A stretch of 64,000 nt of DNA, taken from positions 3,844,001 through 3,908,000 of the forward strand of contig CP053155.1 in NCBI GenBank assembly GCA_014607495.2. Direction: 5' to 3'. Of this stretch, positions 1 through 11,725 are shown piece by piece; the first letter of the stretch is position 1, and each line of letters opens with the position of its first letter. A model generated the notes under the pieces. It saw only the letters and a program-made list of their open reading frames with translations, ran no database searches and had not been told where the DNA came from. This DNA is from Carposina sasakii. Its lineage: Eukaryota; Arthropoda; Insecta; Lepidoptera; Carposinidae. A program made the translations under genes and the position numbers.

Positions 1-2230
1 TTTTTTCTTTTGAGGATCTTTACATATATTAACCTTCATATTGTATTCTCCAAGAAATAGATTTTGAGATAGTCACCATCCACCACCATGCATTTGTGCA
101 TTTTCTTTTTATTCGATCGCGCCATAAAGAGGGCTACTATGTATTTTGTTAACATTTGCTTGTGTACTATAGCAAATTTTTCTAAAGTTTGTCGGAAAGG
201 TGAACGTTTTTGATCGTGGTAAATTAGCTATTTATTCTATCTTTGCATGTAGTCTATGGCTAATTGAGAGAAATACCTTCACGGAGATTGAGTGAGCGCA
301 AAAACTGTATTTAGCATCCTTTTTTATCGCAAACTGTCTGCACTTTAGCGAAGATTCATTTAGGTACGGGGATCTTAGACAACGTACCTAACATCATTTA
401 TCATTGACGTTCGTTATCGAAACACTCCCACCAATAGCTGTTAACTCTCGTTAGAGAGTAAGTATATTCTTTGGCTGTTAGACTTCATCACGTTCATTTG
501 ACGAACGCGTAGCTTAGCGTTCAGTAGGCAACTATATTTAGTGCAACTAAATTATCTGACCACATAAGTTCGCCGGAACTAAACTTCGTTGTGATTATTG
601 TCCATTTCGATTGCTTACACTCACATAATAAATCCCAAGATTTACATAGGAATGGTCTAGCAGGAAGAGCAATGGATGCAAAGGTAATAACCAACCGTTA
701 TAAGGAATTTTGAACACAACATCGTTAGTTATGTTAAGCTACGACTTGTTATGTTTCCTTTGTGCCAATTTATATGGCCATTCACACTTACATGGTAGCC
801 ATGGCCATGCTACTTTATGGTATAAGCGAGTCAGAGAGAAGTATTGTGGAGGAGCTCCAGACTTTCGATAAATAATAACTGCTGCGTCAACCGATCTACC
901 GTATACACACTAGCCCTAAGTAGTTTTTAAGTTAGGTCTAGAAATTTCTACCCTTCTGTATATATTTAATGTTAGTTGTTAATAAAAATGTCCATAACTG
1001 CTGTAAGTAAATGACTTTAACTGTATGTACGTACATCAATCATTCTTATGCATCAGTCTATTGCAGTCTTAGATGAATTGCAGTCCACTGAGACCGCTGC
1101 TGGACGTAGACCTCCCCCCAGAGCACGCAACAAGGCTCGATCTGCCGTTTTCGCGTTGATTAAATAAACACATTCAAGTATAATAAACAAACGTTTTTGT
1201 ACAAAAAGAAAACAGTTTACAATTATAATACTTGTTTTTGTAGGCGTGACTTGACTCTAATTTCTTTCAAGAAACCACTTGGGATATGAAAAGTTATATA
1301 CGCTGAAAGTTTAATGTAAAGACTGCATCTTGTAGAATAAAAGGTACGTGCCTACATGTGTACCTATGGAGACATCTAAAGTAAAAAAAAAACAAGCAGG
1401 GCAAAACATATTTGAGAGTTAGGTTAGGTTAGTATTTATTTAACTAAGTACCTACGTAGGGTATCTTAAATTTACATAAGTCTAGGGTCAAACCAAACAA
1501 ACTGCAATTCACCATTGATTTATTCGAATATAAAATAGAGACATCCATTTATTACTGTCCCGCTAATTGGTAATTTAACTCATGCGAACGTTCAAAATAA
1601 CAGTTTAAATGCAACAATAATCACCTTCACAAGGCATTATGCAATTTGCAGTAAGTTAACATTTAACCTTTTGGCTTCACTATTTACGATGCGACTTTGG
1701 TATTGCGTATTAAAATATCGATATGAGAAGGTAGATCTACTTGTTAGAGCCAGCTTCTAAAGCTCCTTCGGAATAAATAGTCACAAACTTTACAACACAT
1801 GAACCTAGCTAGTCCCACTCTAAGATTCCTAAGGTTTTGTGTCGTAGGTGCGAAGTATATAAATAGATACATAGATATTTATAGAAATATTCAAGACTAG
1901 GTACACCAATCAGTCGTCAAAAGCTCTTGCAGCCAAAAAGTTTAAAAATCATTTTTTTTTTAAGATTTGGAAAGTTATAGTCTCTATAGTACTAAAATTG
2001 GACATTAGTGTGATTCATTTTCATCTCAGTTTAAAAGTGTTAACTGTATTAATGTAAAGATATATTATGGAGCTGTGCTGCTAACTCTGACCTGCTAGGC
2101 TGATTCCGTATGTGCCTCACTTGTACCAAATGCAATAAACAAAAGTAAGTACAGTTTTTGAGGCGGTTAATGTCGTAGAGGTTACCCTACTCATGGTTTA
2201 CCCTGCTCATCCACCACTTATATATATAAC
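1..2230. other. Gene-free intergenic stretch
   Basis: No reading frame here looks like a conserved protein on either strand. The sequence is AT-rich with many short direct and inverted motifs. The one piece I can assign is a short minus-strand fragment at about 1076-1150, which matches the 3' end of the RTE-type retrotransposons seen elsewhere in the window (the reverse complement of the GEAYVQQW coding tail). A few TTAGG-like units near 1425 are too few to mean anything. Confidence 0.6.
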
Positions 2231-2698
2231 TAGTGGACGCCCGCGACTCCGTCCGCGTGGACTACAGAAAAAACAAAATTTATTTCACCCCCAAACTGGT
2301 AAAAATTTCAAAATGCTAGAACAAACGATTTTTTGTTTCTTATGACGTGATATTTGACGAACTTGCATACTAACTTTCAACCCTTATTTCACCCCTTAGC
2401 TGGTCGAAATTTCAAAAATGCTAGAACAAATGTTTAATGATTTCTTATCAAGTGCTTAAATATAAAGTTTCATGGTTTTATCTTTTAAAATTAAGAAATC
2501 CCATACAAACTTTCAACCTCTATTTCAACCCCTTCATCCCTTTTTTTCGAAATAAAAAGTAGCCTATGTTCTGTCTCAGGGTCTAAAGATTGTCTGTACC
2601 AAATTTCATCAAAATCGGTTGCGAGGTTTAAGCGGGAAAGCGTAACAGACAGACAGACAGACAGACAGAGTTACTTTCGCATTTATAATATTAGTTGG
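2231..2698 (+). repeat. Lepidopteran dispersed element (ACTAGTGGACGCCCGCGAC head)
   Basis: The head reads ACTAGTGGACGCCCGCGAC and is followed by CTCCGTCCGCGTGGACTACAG. The body contains the 'aaatttcatcaaaatcggtt' type of sequence, and the end carries a run of CAGA tetranucleotides and TTTATAATATTAGT. The same head recurs at 10523, 45498 and 60067 on the plus strand and at 28318, 32637, 53284 and 63745 on the minus strand. It has no coding capacity and is best described as a non-autonomous interspersed repeat family common in moths and butterflies. Confidence 0.75.
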
Positions 2699-2744
2699 GA
2701 TTAGTTGGGATTATACTACCTCAAAAGATAAGTAATAGTACAGA

Positions 2745-3006
2745 TAAATTATATAGCCGCGTGGGGCCGGCAGAGTAGAGTTTGTACCACACCTGCCTGC
2801 CCGTGGGTATCGTACGAGGCGATTAAGGATTTCCGCAGCGTCTCCCGTACCAACAACATAGTCTGAAATCACACTGCGGTCACCAACCCGCCTGCCCAGC
2901 GTGGTGACTATGGGCAAACCCCCCCTGTGGCAGTAGCCTTGTGGCATGCCCTGGGGGTGGCCTACGCCCAGCAGTGGACTGCAATAGGCTGAAGAAGAAT
3001 AATAAA
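2745..3006 (+). mobile_element. Non-LTR/SINE-like 3' fragment
   Basis: The sequence ends with GCCCAGCAGTGGACTGCAAT, then AGGCTGAAGAAG and an AATAATAA tail. This is the hallmark 3' end of a retroelement family abundant in Lepidoptera. A second copy lies in reverse at 8998-9258; the two share the GGCAGAGTAGA and CACCAACCCGCCTG-type segments. It is truncated and has no intact ORF. The reading frame on the opposite strand here is an artefact. Confidence 0.65.
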
Positions 3007-3342
3007 AATATGAGAACCCTACCAAACGTAAATTATATCATGCCCTATTTGTTTAAATTCCTACAAATATAGGCAAGCCTTTACGATAGAACAACCTCAC
3101 ATCAGCAGGAACTCTACCTGCCAAACCTGAAATGCAGGAGCAAAGCCTTAGATCTCAGCTATTGATAACACAGCATATAAATCTGGGCTTTTACTAAGCA
3201 CATATATTGTAGCTGTACCTGTCATGAAGTAAACACATAGAAGAGGTTTTCTACATACATACATAGATAGATTAAATTGTTAATAATTTTTATACGAATG
3301 CGACATTACACAATACATTAATTATACTTACACGTATAAAGC

Positions 3343-3571
3343 GCTGCTAGCCTAGTGGTGAAGACGTGCACCTTCCAAGCGGGAGGCGTAAGTTCGATCC
3401 CAGTCACGGGCCTGTACCAAAGAATTTATGTCATGTACAGATTTTTAATGTTGTAAAATTGTCACTTAGCTCGTACCTCGGAAACGTACGGAAAGCACGT
3501 AAAACTGTTGGTCCTGCGCCTGATCTCTTTCCGTCCCATCGGACTAGGAGAGTGACGGAATAGAGAGTGCA
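3343..3571 (+). repeat. tRNA-derived SINE
   Basis: The 5' part looks like a tRNA gene: an A-box-like GCTAGCCTAGTGGTGAAGAC, then a B-box-like AAGTTCGATCCCAG about 35 bases later. A non-tRNA body follows (AACTGTTGGTCCTGCGCCTG, then GGACTAGGAGAGTGACGGAA). The body recurs at 63185-63300, which shows it is a dispersed family. No clean cloverleaf can be drawn, so it is a SINE and not a functional tRNA gene. Confidence 0.7.
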
Positions 3572-3739
3572 GTTAAATTAAGCTGGCAGGTGCTACTGAT
3601 TCATTCTGCGTAGGTACTTTGGCGGTCACATATGTTACAACTCCCCTTTGTATTAAGCTTCATGGTACGTGCATACAAACAACTTAAATTGTCCAGGAAA
3701 CCTAGTTGATGGTTTTTATTGTACCTATATATAAGTACA

Positions 3740-3940
3740 TACACACACGGCTGTGTTCCCAAAATGGGGTAGCCAGAACTGCACGATCATAAACGAGGTC
3801 TCCTGGCCACTTAACATAGCGCGTATAATCGGGGACAATCTCAACAGAGAACGCCCGTGTTCCTTAGTCGATTTTTACCGCACGGAAGGAGATGCAACTG
3901 ATATAAGTATTCTAGTGAAGCCCCGCGCCCTTATTACCTA
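3740..3940 (+). repeat. Dispersed moth repeat fragment
   Basis: It contains CACGGCTGTGTTCCCAAAAT, GTAGCCAGAACTGC and, at the right end, GGAAGGAGATGCAACTGATA. The same two blocks occur at about 15160-15250 and 15735-15775, where later insertions separate them. It probably belongs to a non-autonomous transposon of unknown class. The short ORF across it is not protein-like. Confidence 0.5.
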
Positions 3941-3952
3941 ACTAGCAAAAGC

Positions 3953-4113
3953 AAAGCGATAGCGAAAATTGTACAAAATCGCTGATTGCTTGTCAAATTC
4001 GTATAATGTAAAGTGAATTTCAAAGGAACTTTGACGTTTCAAGGCGAATATTGTACAATTTTCGCTGTCGCTTTGCTTCGGCTTTGCTATTTATTGCTTT
4101 TACGTAATCAGGG
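3953..4113. repeat. Palindromic MITE, family B copy 1
   Basis: Inverted arms read CAAAGCGATAGCGAAAATTG on the left and, as the reverse complement, CAATTTTCGCTGTCGCTTTG on the right. The loop contains CGCTGATTGCTTGTCAAATT. The whole unit can fold into one long hairpin. Related copies are at 4187-4337 and 14926-15076, and the outer GTAATCAGG end is shared with 17907-18076. It is a non-autonomous DNA transposon without coding capacity. Confidence 0.75.
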
Positions 4114-4186
4114 GGTCGCACAGGACATAAAATAATAATAATGACTTATTTACGTATATGCTTACGTAATAATAAATTACCTATCT

Positions 4187-4337
4187 ATAGCGACAATTGT
4201 TCAAAATTCGCTGATTGCTTGTCAAATTCGACAATCAATGAATTCCAATGGAATTTTGACATTTCAACGCGAATATAGGTACAATTTTCGCTATCGCTCT
4301 GCTTCGGCTTTGCTATTGAAAATTAGGTAATCAGGGG
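4187..4337. repeat. Palindromic MITE, family B copy 2
   Basis: It has the same loop (CGCTGATTGCTTGTCAAATT) and the same right arm (ACAATTTTCGCTATCGCTCT, then GCTTCGGCTTTGCTATTG) as the neighbouring copy at 3953-4113. The two copies lie 75 bp apart in the same orientation. The left arm is shortened and diverged. Confidence 0.7.
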
Positions 4338-4339
4338 CC

Positions 4340-5362
4340 AGGTACCTTATAATGGACGGTAAGTTTTTCCTTATAAGTTAACATTGTTGTTTAACATAAA
4401 AAAAATAGTAGATAGCTTTACTATATCCAGTCACGTCACTATCTTTCCATGTATCATGCTCCATTTAATAACATAGCTAGAGAAATGTTGCCTCTTAATC
4501 TTGAGCGCAATTGATCTCAATCAGAAATTATGAGTCCAGAATAAATTGCCTTCATTAATATTATAAATAGCATAGTAGGTTTAACAAAATACCTAGCCAT
4601 AGGCTTTGCTTGGAGTATGATAAGAAACATCATCACAATTATAGCAGATAATAAACATTATTTATGATAATGACTGAAGTTTAAGAATATGGTCATGTAA
4701 TCATTTGATTGGCATCGAAGGCGATAAGAACTGACAACTCCATTTCGCATTGAAATATTATGCTTCGGAGTGATTAAATACCGGGATAGATCGATGAAGG
4801 GTTAATAGGTAGCTACGAGCGGTAGGGCCACTGCCCGGGCGCTAAAGCTCTTTCAGACTACGCTATATACTGGGTGTATGTTAAGTGATATGCTAAGAAA
4901 ATATCGCACCAGAGAACCTATCCATAAAATTTGACCCGAAAACACATTAATTTATCAAAATTATATGAAGATTTCTAAGTTGTTTAGCAACAGTGGGCTC
5001 TTGGACAGGTGACCCGATGACATGAAGAGATAACTTGGAGCCTTGTGATGTGCCCTGGGAGTGGTCCTACGTCCAACACTGGACTGTAATAAGCTGGTAT
5101 GGTGTTAGCACAATAGTACAGCGTAGTGTGAAATGGGCATATAGGTAGTCAGTTTCTTCCGGGATTGATTTGCAGTTAGAGGGCACCATAGAAATCCTGC
5201 CCAGGGTGACCGTAGGGCTGTAACCGACACTGTTAATACCATTTTGAAGCTATGTATAGTAATTAGTTTCAACCAGTTATCACTTATCTGAGCAGTTTGT
5301 AAGGAGTTACGGTTATAAGTTATAACTATTGTTTACGATTATTATGCCTTATAAATAGAGAC
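4340..5362. other. Intergenic stretch, no gene seen
   Basis: No conserved coding frame is visible. At about 5045-5100 there is a diverged fragment resembling the retroelement 3' end (GTCCAACACTGGACTGTAAT). The rest is unassigned AT-rich sequence. Confidence 0.5.
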
Positions 5363-5752
5363 GTGGTCTCTAACTATGTGCCTCATAAAGAAGCTCAGGA
5401 TCGCACAGCGAGCGATGGAGAGAGCTATGCTTGGAATCGAATCAGAAATAAGGAGATTCGCAGACGTACAAAGATCACCGACATAGCACAACGGTCCAGC
5501 AAGCTGAAGTGGCAATGGGCAGGGCACATAGCTCGAAGAACTGATGGCCGATGGAGTCGGAAAGTTCTAGAGTGGATACCACGTATCGGCAAGCGCAGCG
5601 TGGGAAGGCCACTCGCGAGGTGGGCGGACGACTTGGTCAAGGTCGCGGGCGTCGGTTGGATGCAGGCGGCTTCCGACCGGTCGGAGTGGAGGTTGTTGGG
5701 GGAGGCCTATGTCCAACAGTGGACTTCTCAGGGCTGAAAATGATGATGCCTT
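5363..5752 (+). mobile_element. RTE-type retrotransposon, 3' coding end
   Basis: An open frame of about 124 codons encodes the C-terminal tail of a non-LTR retrotransposon polyprotein. It includes [25 protein letters not shown] and [13 protein letters not shown] before the stop. A short TGATGATG-type tail follows, as in RTE elements. The copy lacks the endonuclease and reverse-transcriptase domains, so it is 5'-truncated and dead. The larger relative at 42591-44274 shows the upstream reverse transcriptase. Confidence 0.8.
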
Positions 5753-8700
5753 ATAAAATTTACCCGAGCTTGTCACGCATCTGTAGTCCATCAATGTGAG
5801 ATATATGGTAAATACATATAGGTACCTAGTCCAGCCATAAGTTCTGTTACAATTTTTTTTCTGTTACAGACTTTTATACAGGCCTTTAATCTGTTTGGCC
5901 ACGAATCTATGGATTGACGCACTGTTTCCAAGGGAAAGCGACAAGTTGCTAGCTAATCGCCTGAGAGAATACCCTCTGAGTCTCCTATAGCATAATTTTA
6001 TCCAAATATGGCAGTTTTGTTGTGAAAAGGCCACATAACAGACAGACACACAAATAGACAAACAGACAGATTTTGCAATATTATAGTATAATTTATATAT
6101 AAGTTAAGCCATTAAAACTCGAATCACCTGCAGTTACCTACCACAAGTTACGAGTGTGCTTAGTATCGAAAGTGCTAGTAAATCAATTGGTTTTTTGTGT
6201 GACTATTTATTTATATAGTTAGTTGTTTAGCTATCTTCCCACTTTCCAATGTAGCACGCAATAAAGAATTTGAATTTGAATTTCCATGACCCCTTGATCT
6301 TAAATCAATTCCTTCATTAACTCCCATCATACTGCGCTCCATAGCCCTTTGGCATAGATATGATAATTAGTAAGTACTCCTTCAGTAAACCTTTGGAAAC
6401 TTTGGACAAATATATCTAAGCATATAGAATAACTACTTACTTTACTTACCTAAGGAGGTAACCATGTTATTACCAATCACCGCCATTATTGGGCAAAATG
6501 CCGAATTCTCGAATCCTAAAAAAACGTCAAAATTGTGGTCAAACTACAATGTCTCAATCTGGGACAGTAAAGCCTTTTTACATGGAGATTCCTGCCATCA
6601 TTTTAGGGTAGAACACCTAGTAAGCGATCACTTGCTATAGAAACTAAATAATATTGAAAACGTATTATGGCCATAATAGGGGAAAATGTTTAGATACTTG
6701 ATAAAGTAAGTACCCAATGTAGCATGCAATAAAGAATTTTAATTTAAATAACCATAGGCATGGAGGTAATAAAAATTATTATAGTATTTTTTATTACCTC
6801 CATGACCATAGGTATCAGTGTAGTGCAACCACAGTTGACAATACGTAGATTAGATTAGATAGAGAGACAGGTCTCTGTCTTCCTGTCTTATTTCCTAAAG
6901 AGTTAATAAATATATTAATAAATGTCAACATAGTATATACTATAAGAAACCCCCGATTAACTAGACAGTTACAATATCGTTTACCTTATAAGAAACGTTA
7001 TCGTAAATCTTTGCTAATAGTCAGTTAGTCGAGCTAAGCTCACCGTGGTAGTGGTGATGAAAATAAACATGCGTTTTATGGCCCAGAGACACAGCGCGCA
7101 TACGCACGCATGTCTCTCGAATAATGTCGTACAAGAGATAAAGACATGTTTTTGTATCGCGCAATCTGCTGTTGTGTAAGAAATGCAAGATGCTGCGTAG
7201 GCCGGGAGTATGGCGATAAAATCTCACGAGCGTTTTAAAACGTCGTGCTTCACCCACAAGCTACTCGAATCTAAATAAGGTACTAACCTAATTGGTACAG
7301 GTAACAGGTTCAATATAATAAAACTTGCTCTCTGAGATTGATGTAAAGCAATCTATCTAAAAAACACAGGCCTTTGACCTAATTTAAGGACTCATTCAGC
7401 CTCTAAATCTAAATCTAGTTCTATACAGTTCTAGGTAAAATTCTATGCCCTAGTAGAAAGTAATGTAGATATATTACTCCAGCTAAGCTACGAGTATGAA
7501 CGTTAAAGACCCTCAGCTCCCGGCTTAAAATCCTTTTAGAGCTTAAAGTAAGTATCTCATGAGCAAATAGAAGCAGCATTCCTTTTACATGTCTAAACGA
7601 GGGTAGAATAGAGCTGACAAACGTGTGCGCAGTATGAGGGAAGCACTAACAGGAGGTGGTCCAACAGATAGTGTTGCCGTTACGTCTCTACGGGATGTAA
7701 AAAGACAACGTTGTTCTTTTAATACCTCGTATTCTTTGTAACATCACGATCATGTAATTTTGATACATAATATTATCTTATACTTTTGAACTTGTAGATA
7801 TCTTAACGGAACTGTAATATATTATGTTGGCTTTCTAATTTAATAAATAAAATAAATCTTTGTTCTCTGTGGAAGCAACCCATGGGAACCACTGGTTTCC
7901 AAGATATTGAGGTTCAATATTAGCATTTTTTTTACATAAATCCACCTGAAATCGGTTAACAATATTTCTTGCAAACACACTATATCAAAATTTTAACATT
8001 TAGGTACTATCAAAAAACTGTTTTCCCAACCGATGAAGATAGACAGAACTTGGTGAAGATGGAAAATCGCTACTGCGATTTATTAGATTTATATGTATAA
8101 AAAGCTGCCGTTCCGCAAGTTCCGCTAGAGGGAAGACAATCATTATGCATCCAAAGCTTAATTCAAAATATAGTTACGTACTTCGTCTCGATTAGGTAAT
8201 AAAATTACAAATAAACATTATGATTATATCTCTGTAGGTATTCCTACTGTGAGAATATTAACACATTTCAGTGCCAGCGAGTACGTATGTAAGTCTGCCG
8301 GCAGCAAATGTGTCCAGTGATAAGTGATTGTGCAGCGTAGTCTTCACTAGCTAGCGATTTGCATTGACATCGCATCTCCACTTGATTCTTACTTCATGAT
8401 CAAGCGAGGCTGACCAAATGTGGTTGAAGCAACACAATTTGTATGTGATTTGTACAAATACGAGAATTGTGTTCAATGGATATGTATTTTCTAAAGAATT
8501 TTACAAAGTTGGCCACAAGATACTTTGTTATAAGAGACAGAAAAGCTTTTTGTTACATTCAGTCTAAGCTCATGGAAAGCTTTCAAAGATTCCTTATGCA
8601 GTTCCTAAGACTTGTTTTATGTTTTAAATGTCATTGCTTTCAGGGTAGTTGCTAGTTTCCCTTAGTTATTATGTGTTGGTCTCATTCACACGATAATAAA

Positions 8701-8997
8701 CACATTTAGTCCACGGCCTAGTTTTTATTACATAGCAAACTTCCTTTGATGCTTAACTTTTAGGTTTTTATATTAGTTGTTATCAATGTTATCATACAAC
8801 TTTTATTATGGGACCAATTCAGAAAAAAATCTGCTGTCCCATACAAACTTAATACTTACTGCACTAAAATGGAAGTTGTTTTTACAATTTCGTAGTACGT
8901 CCCACCAACAATATTGAAATTGACTGGCAGTACCTACTGGCACCCTGGCATCTCTCCTTCCAAGTTCCACCTCATTCTTAAATCAAAATCTAGTATG
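5753..8997. other. Intergenic stretch, no gene seen
   Basis: No conserved protein frame was found. Items seen: two similar segments ending CAATAAAGAATTTGAATTTG (near 6260) and CAATAAAGAATTTTAATTT (near 6727), probably ends of a repeat family; a small perfect-looking inverted repeat at 6752-6816 (GGAGGTAATAAAA against TTTTATTACCTCC); and several unassigned short ORFs, among them 7021-7257 on the minus strand, with no recognisable family. Confidence 0.5.
6752..6816. repeat. Short inverted repeat / mini-hairpin
   Basis: The left arm CATGGAGGTAATAAAA and the right arm TTTTATTACCTCCATG are reverse complements around a short AT loop. This could be a very small MITE or a fossil hairpin. There is no gene next to it, so a transcription terminator role is not supported. 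Confidence 0.6.
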
Positions 8998-9258
8998 TAG
9001 TAGAACTAAAATGATATACAATATCGTCTTCAGCCTATTGCAGGACGTAGGCCTCTCCTCCGGGGCACGCCACAAGGCTACCGCCATAGGGGATTTTTGT
9101 ACACGCTGAGCAGGCGGATTGGTGACCGCAGTCTGATTTTTTGGACTATGTTGTCAGCACGGTAGGCGCTGTTGCCCACCTTCCGGATACTACCCACGAG
9201 CAGGCATGGGGTGGTACAAATTGGTCTACTCTGCCGGCACCACGCGGCTATGCAATAT
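8998..9258 (-). mobile_element. Non-LTR/SINE-like 3' fragment (reverse)
   Basis: Read on the minus strand this is a second copy of the element at 2745-3006: CCGCGTGGTGCCGGCAGAGT near the start and GCCTACGTCCTGCAATAGGC near the 3' end. It has no intact ORF. It lies in the gene-free left part of the window. Confidence 0.65.
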
Positions 9259-9663
9259 ATGTACCTACAACGAAAATCATTACCTGTCCTTATAGGTATA
9301 GTACCTACATCGAAATGATTGGCATCCACCTAAATATCTTAGTGTCATTATTCAAACGCCATCAAATATAACGGCAAATAGATCACCGGCCGACCCCGCT
9401 CACCTCTACTTCGGGCCATTCTAGCTTTGTGATAAATTTAATATTTATCCTGCGGCGTAGTGTTACAACACCGAGGTATAGGTTTATTGCATCATTTAAC
9501 TTTTAGACAGGTATTTATATTTCTTATGTATATACATAAAAATAAATATAATTTATGTATCTCGCATGTAAAAAAGGAGTTGGGAAGGATAATAGATACT
9601 CGTTCTCGAGTCAGGACTGAATGAATAGAAAAGAGTTTTACATGCACAGTACTAGTCTAGTTA

Positions 9664-9765
9664 TTACATCGTCGTCAGCCTATTTCAGTCCACTGCTGGA
9701 CGTAGGCCTCCCCAGAGTACGCCACACGGCTCGATCTCCCGTTTTGGCCATCCAGTCACTACCAG
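9664..9765 (-). mobile_element. RTE-type 3' fragment (reverse)
   Basis: The minus strand encodes the very end of the RTE-type polyprotein (the tail beginning TGDRAVWRTLG, then the ...QQWT region) and ends in a GACGACGATG-type tail. It closely resembles the copy at 19110-19360. Only about 100 bp remain. Confidence 0.65.
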
Positions 9766-10169
9766 CCATTACATAGCTCTGGATTTGTCGCATAAATATG
9801 ACATCTCTCGCTAGTTTAACTGAGGCTATTAAGTAGAATCGTAATAAATTCAATAACTTTATTAGATAAATAACAATAATCATAAGAGATACAGTACGAG
9901 TAGGTACTATGTATTTAATAAAGAGTAAATTCGGCTCAATTTATATCTTAAAATTACAATAAATAGACACCTAACAATTATTCGTTACACATTGCAAAGT
10001 ATATGATTGCAAGTGACACAAGTATCAATTAAATATTGGTTAGTTTCAGAGCTAAGACGGTCTGTACTTAAGCTTGACAAAAAAGTCCTGTAAAATGGTG
10101 GAGCATGACAAAAAAGACGGCATATGCCTTAACAAACTCACTAGCGGCAGATTGTCTAATCATGCCAAT

Positions 10170-10303
10170 AGGGCGATTCCGGCAGTCACACTTAAACCTA
10201 ATCTTAGTCAGGTCTATCTCTCTCCATTCTTAACATAGATGGCTGAGAGTAAAAAGGACAGGTAGGACTAATTTTACGTTTAGGTAGACTGCCGGAATCG
10301 ACC
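10170..10303. repeat. Palindromic MITE, family A copy 1
   Basis: Terminal inverted repeats begin GGGCGATTCCGGCAGTCACA, and the right end reads GACTGCCGGAATCGACC. The inside shares CTTAGTCAGGTCTATCTCTC and GGACAGGTAGGACTAATTTT with the copies at 13555-13701 and 33423-33567. In this copy the right arm has lost about 13 bases. Confidence 0.8.
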
Positions 10304-10522
10304 ATATCTTCTCAACGTATAGCATAGTGCCAGGACGCAAATACGCGTCGGCGGCACCTCTAGAAAACTAAGAAAATGCAAATACGTAGTTAGCGGACAT
10401 AACTAGTTAAACGGAGATAACAAATCATCCAGTATTAAGCTCGGTAAACCTTTGCAGTAAATGCAGTATGTAAATTTAATTAACATAGTACGAGTATGTG
10501 ACGGACGACGTTATTTAAAACT

Positions 10523-10575
10523 AGTGGACGCCCGCAACTTTGTCCTCGTGGACTGCAGAAAAAAACAACATTTTC
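10523..10575 (+). repeat. Fragment of ACTAGTGGACGCCCGC element
   Basis: The first ~50 bases match the head of the dispersed family described at 2231-2698 (ACTAGTGGACGCCCGCAACT, GTGGACTGCAGAAAA), with substitutions. The similarity stops soon afterwards. Confidence 0.6.
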
Positions 10576-11181
10576 AGAGCTCAGAAAATCCCGTGTAGAA
10601 GGACTGCTATCAATAAGCAAATTAGATCAAGGCTCTTTTTTGCCAAACTACTACGTAAGTTTTACATTTTGAGAAACTTTCCCCACTTGTGTTGGTCTAA
10701 CTAAGGAACAAGTTGTATTCCTTGGGTTAAAAGCTTATTCTTATTATTTATTGTAATACTAATATAATACTACTGTAATATAATACCTATTGAGCTTGTT
10801 TTATAAGAAAATGTGTTGTGCCTCTGACACTGACACATACATTAAGCAATCCTTTAGTAAATAGTACACATTTGACAAGATAATGTAAAAAAAAATTACA
10901 TAAATAGATAAAAATTCATTCGATCAGATCAGTTACAGCAAAGTCTATGATAACCCGTATAACTATAAAACGTAGTATAAGTATAAACGCTCCGCTCTGA
11001 AATCAACCTTAGACTGCCTTCATAGTGACGACTTTTCCTTGCGTATCGCACAGCGCTTTGCACATTAGCGAAGTGGTAGCACCAATTTTCGTCCATACCA
11101 AAGAAAAAAAGATTAACTCCAGAAGTCACGTTCAATCATACATAATCACATGATTGTGTAGTCTTTATATCGCAATTCAGT

Positions 11182-11285
11182 GGGCAAGCACAAACCTCTC
11201 GATATTCCGTAACGCTATCGCCAAACTGTCACATCTCATAGATTTTGCTTGCGATTCGATAGCGTTACGACGCGTAAAAAGTTAC
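11182..11285. repeat. Palindromic MITE, family E copy 1
   Basis: The arms are CCGTAACGCTATCGCCAAAC on the left and CGATAGCGTTACGACGCG on the right, with AAGCACAAACCTCTCGATA at the edge. A reverse-oriented copy is at 15273-15390, and its terminal part recurs near 48238-48263. Non-coding. Confidence 0.65.
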
Positions 11286-11329
11286 TCCTCTCTTCGTTCT
11301 GCCTGCCCTGTTCCCATTCTACTTGGGGT

Positions 11330-11725
11330 CAGTGTAATATGTAGATAGGTACTTTTCTTCCATTCATCCCTTTTATCAGCCATCTCATTACTCACTCCCA
11401 CGCATATCCTCTCTCACACAGTCCATCCAACACTTCTTAGGTCTATCTCTATAACCATCCACATTCATGCCCGGCTCTGTAAAATATCCCTTTCATCCCT
11501 TCGCTTCACATGTACCAAGACAAACGGTTACTACGTAACTTGTCTATGATCGGTGCAACTTTTAAACTTTCTCTTATGTACTCATTGCTTATCCATTCTT
11601 GTAACACTACACATCCATCTCAACTCTCGGTTGCGTGTAGTTTATTTTCATCCTTCGCCTTTACAGTCCGGCATTCAGATCCATACAAGACGACAGGTCA
11701 CGGCACATCGCACGTACCTAACTCC
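11330..11725 (-). mobile_element. Decayed non-LTR retrotransposon C-terminus
   Basis: The minus strand carries broken frames typical of the end of a non-LTR reverse transcriptase: a ...GSECRTVKAKDE... segment, a ...ISNEYIRESLKVAPI... segment and a ...KRWMDCVKED-like segment, separated by frameshifts and stops. It is a different family from the RTE-type copies. No function is expected. Confidence 0.6.

Noticed and set aside
1425..1440. TTAGG-like repeats (insect telomere motif)
   Set aside because: Only about two to three units are present. This is chance in AT-rich insect DNA, not a telomeric array.
2648..2669. CAGA microsatellite as a separate feature
   Set aside because: It is the usual internal tail of the dispersed element at 2231-2698 and is not an independent locus.
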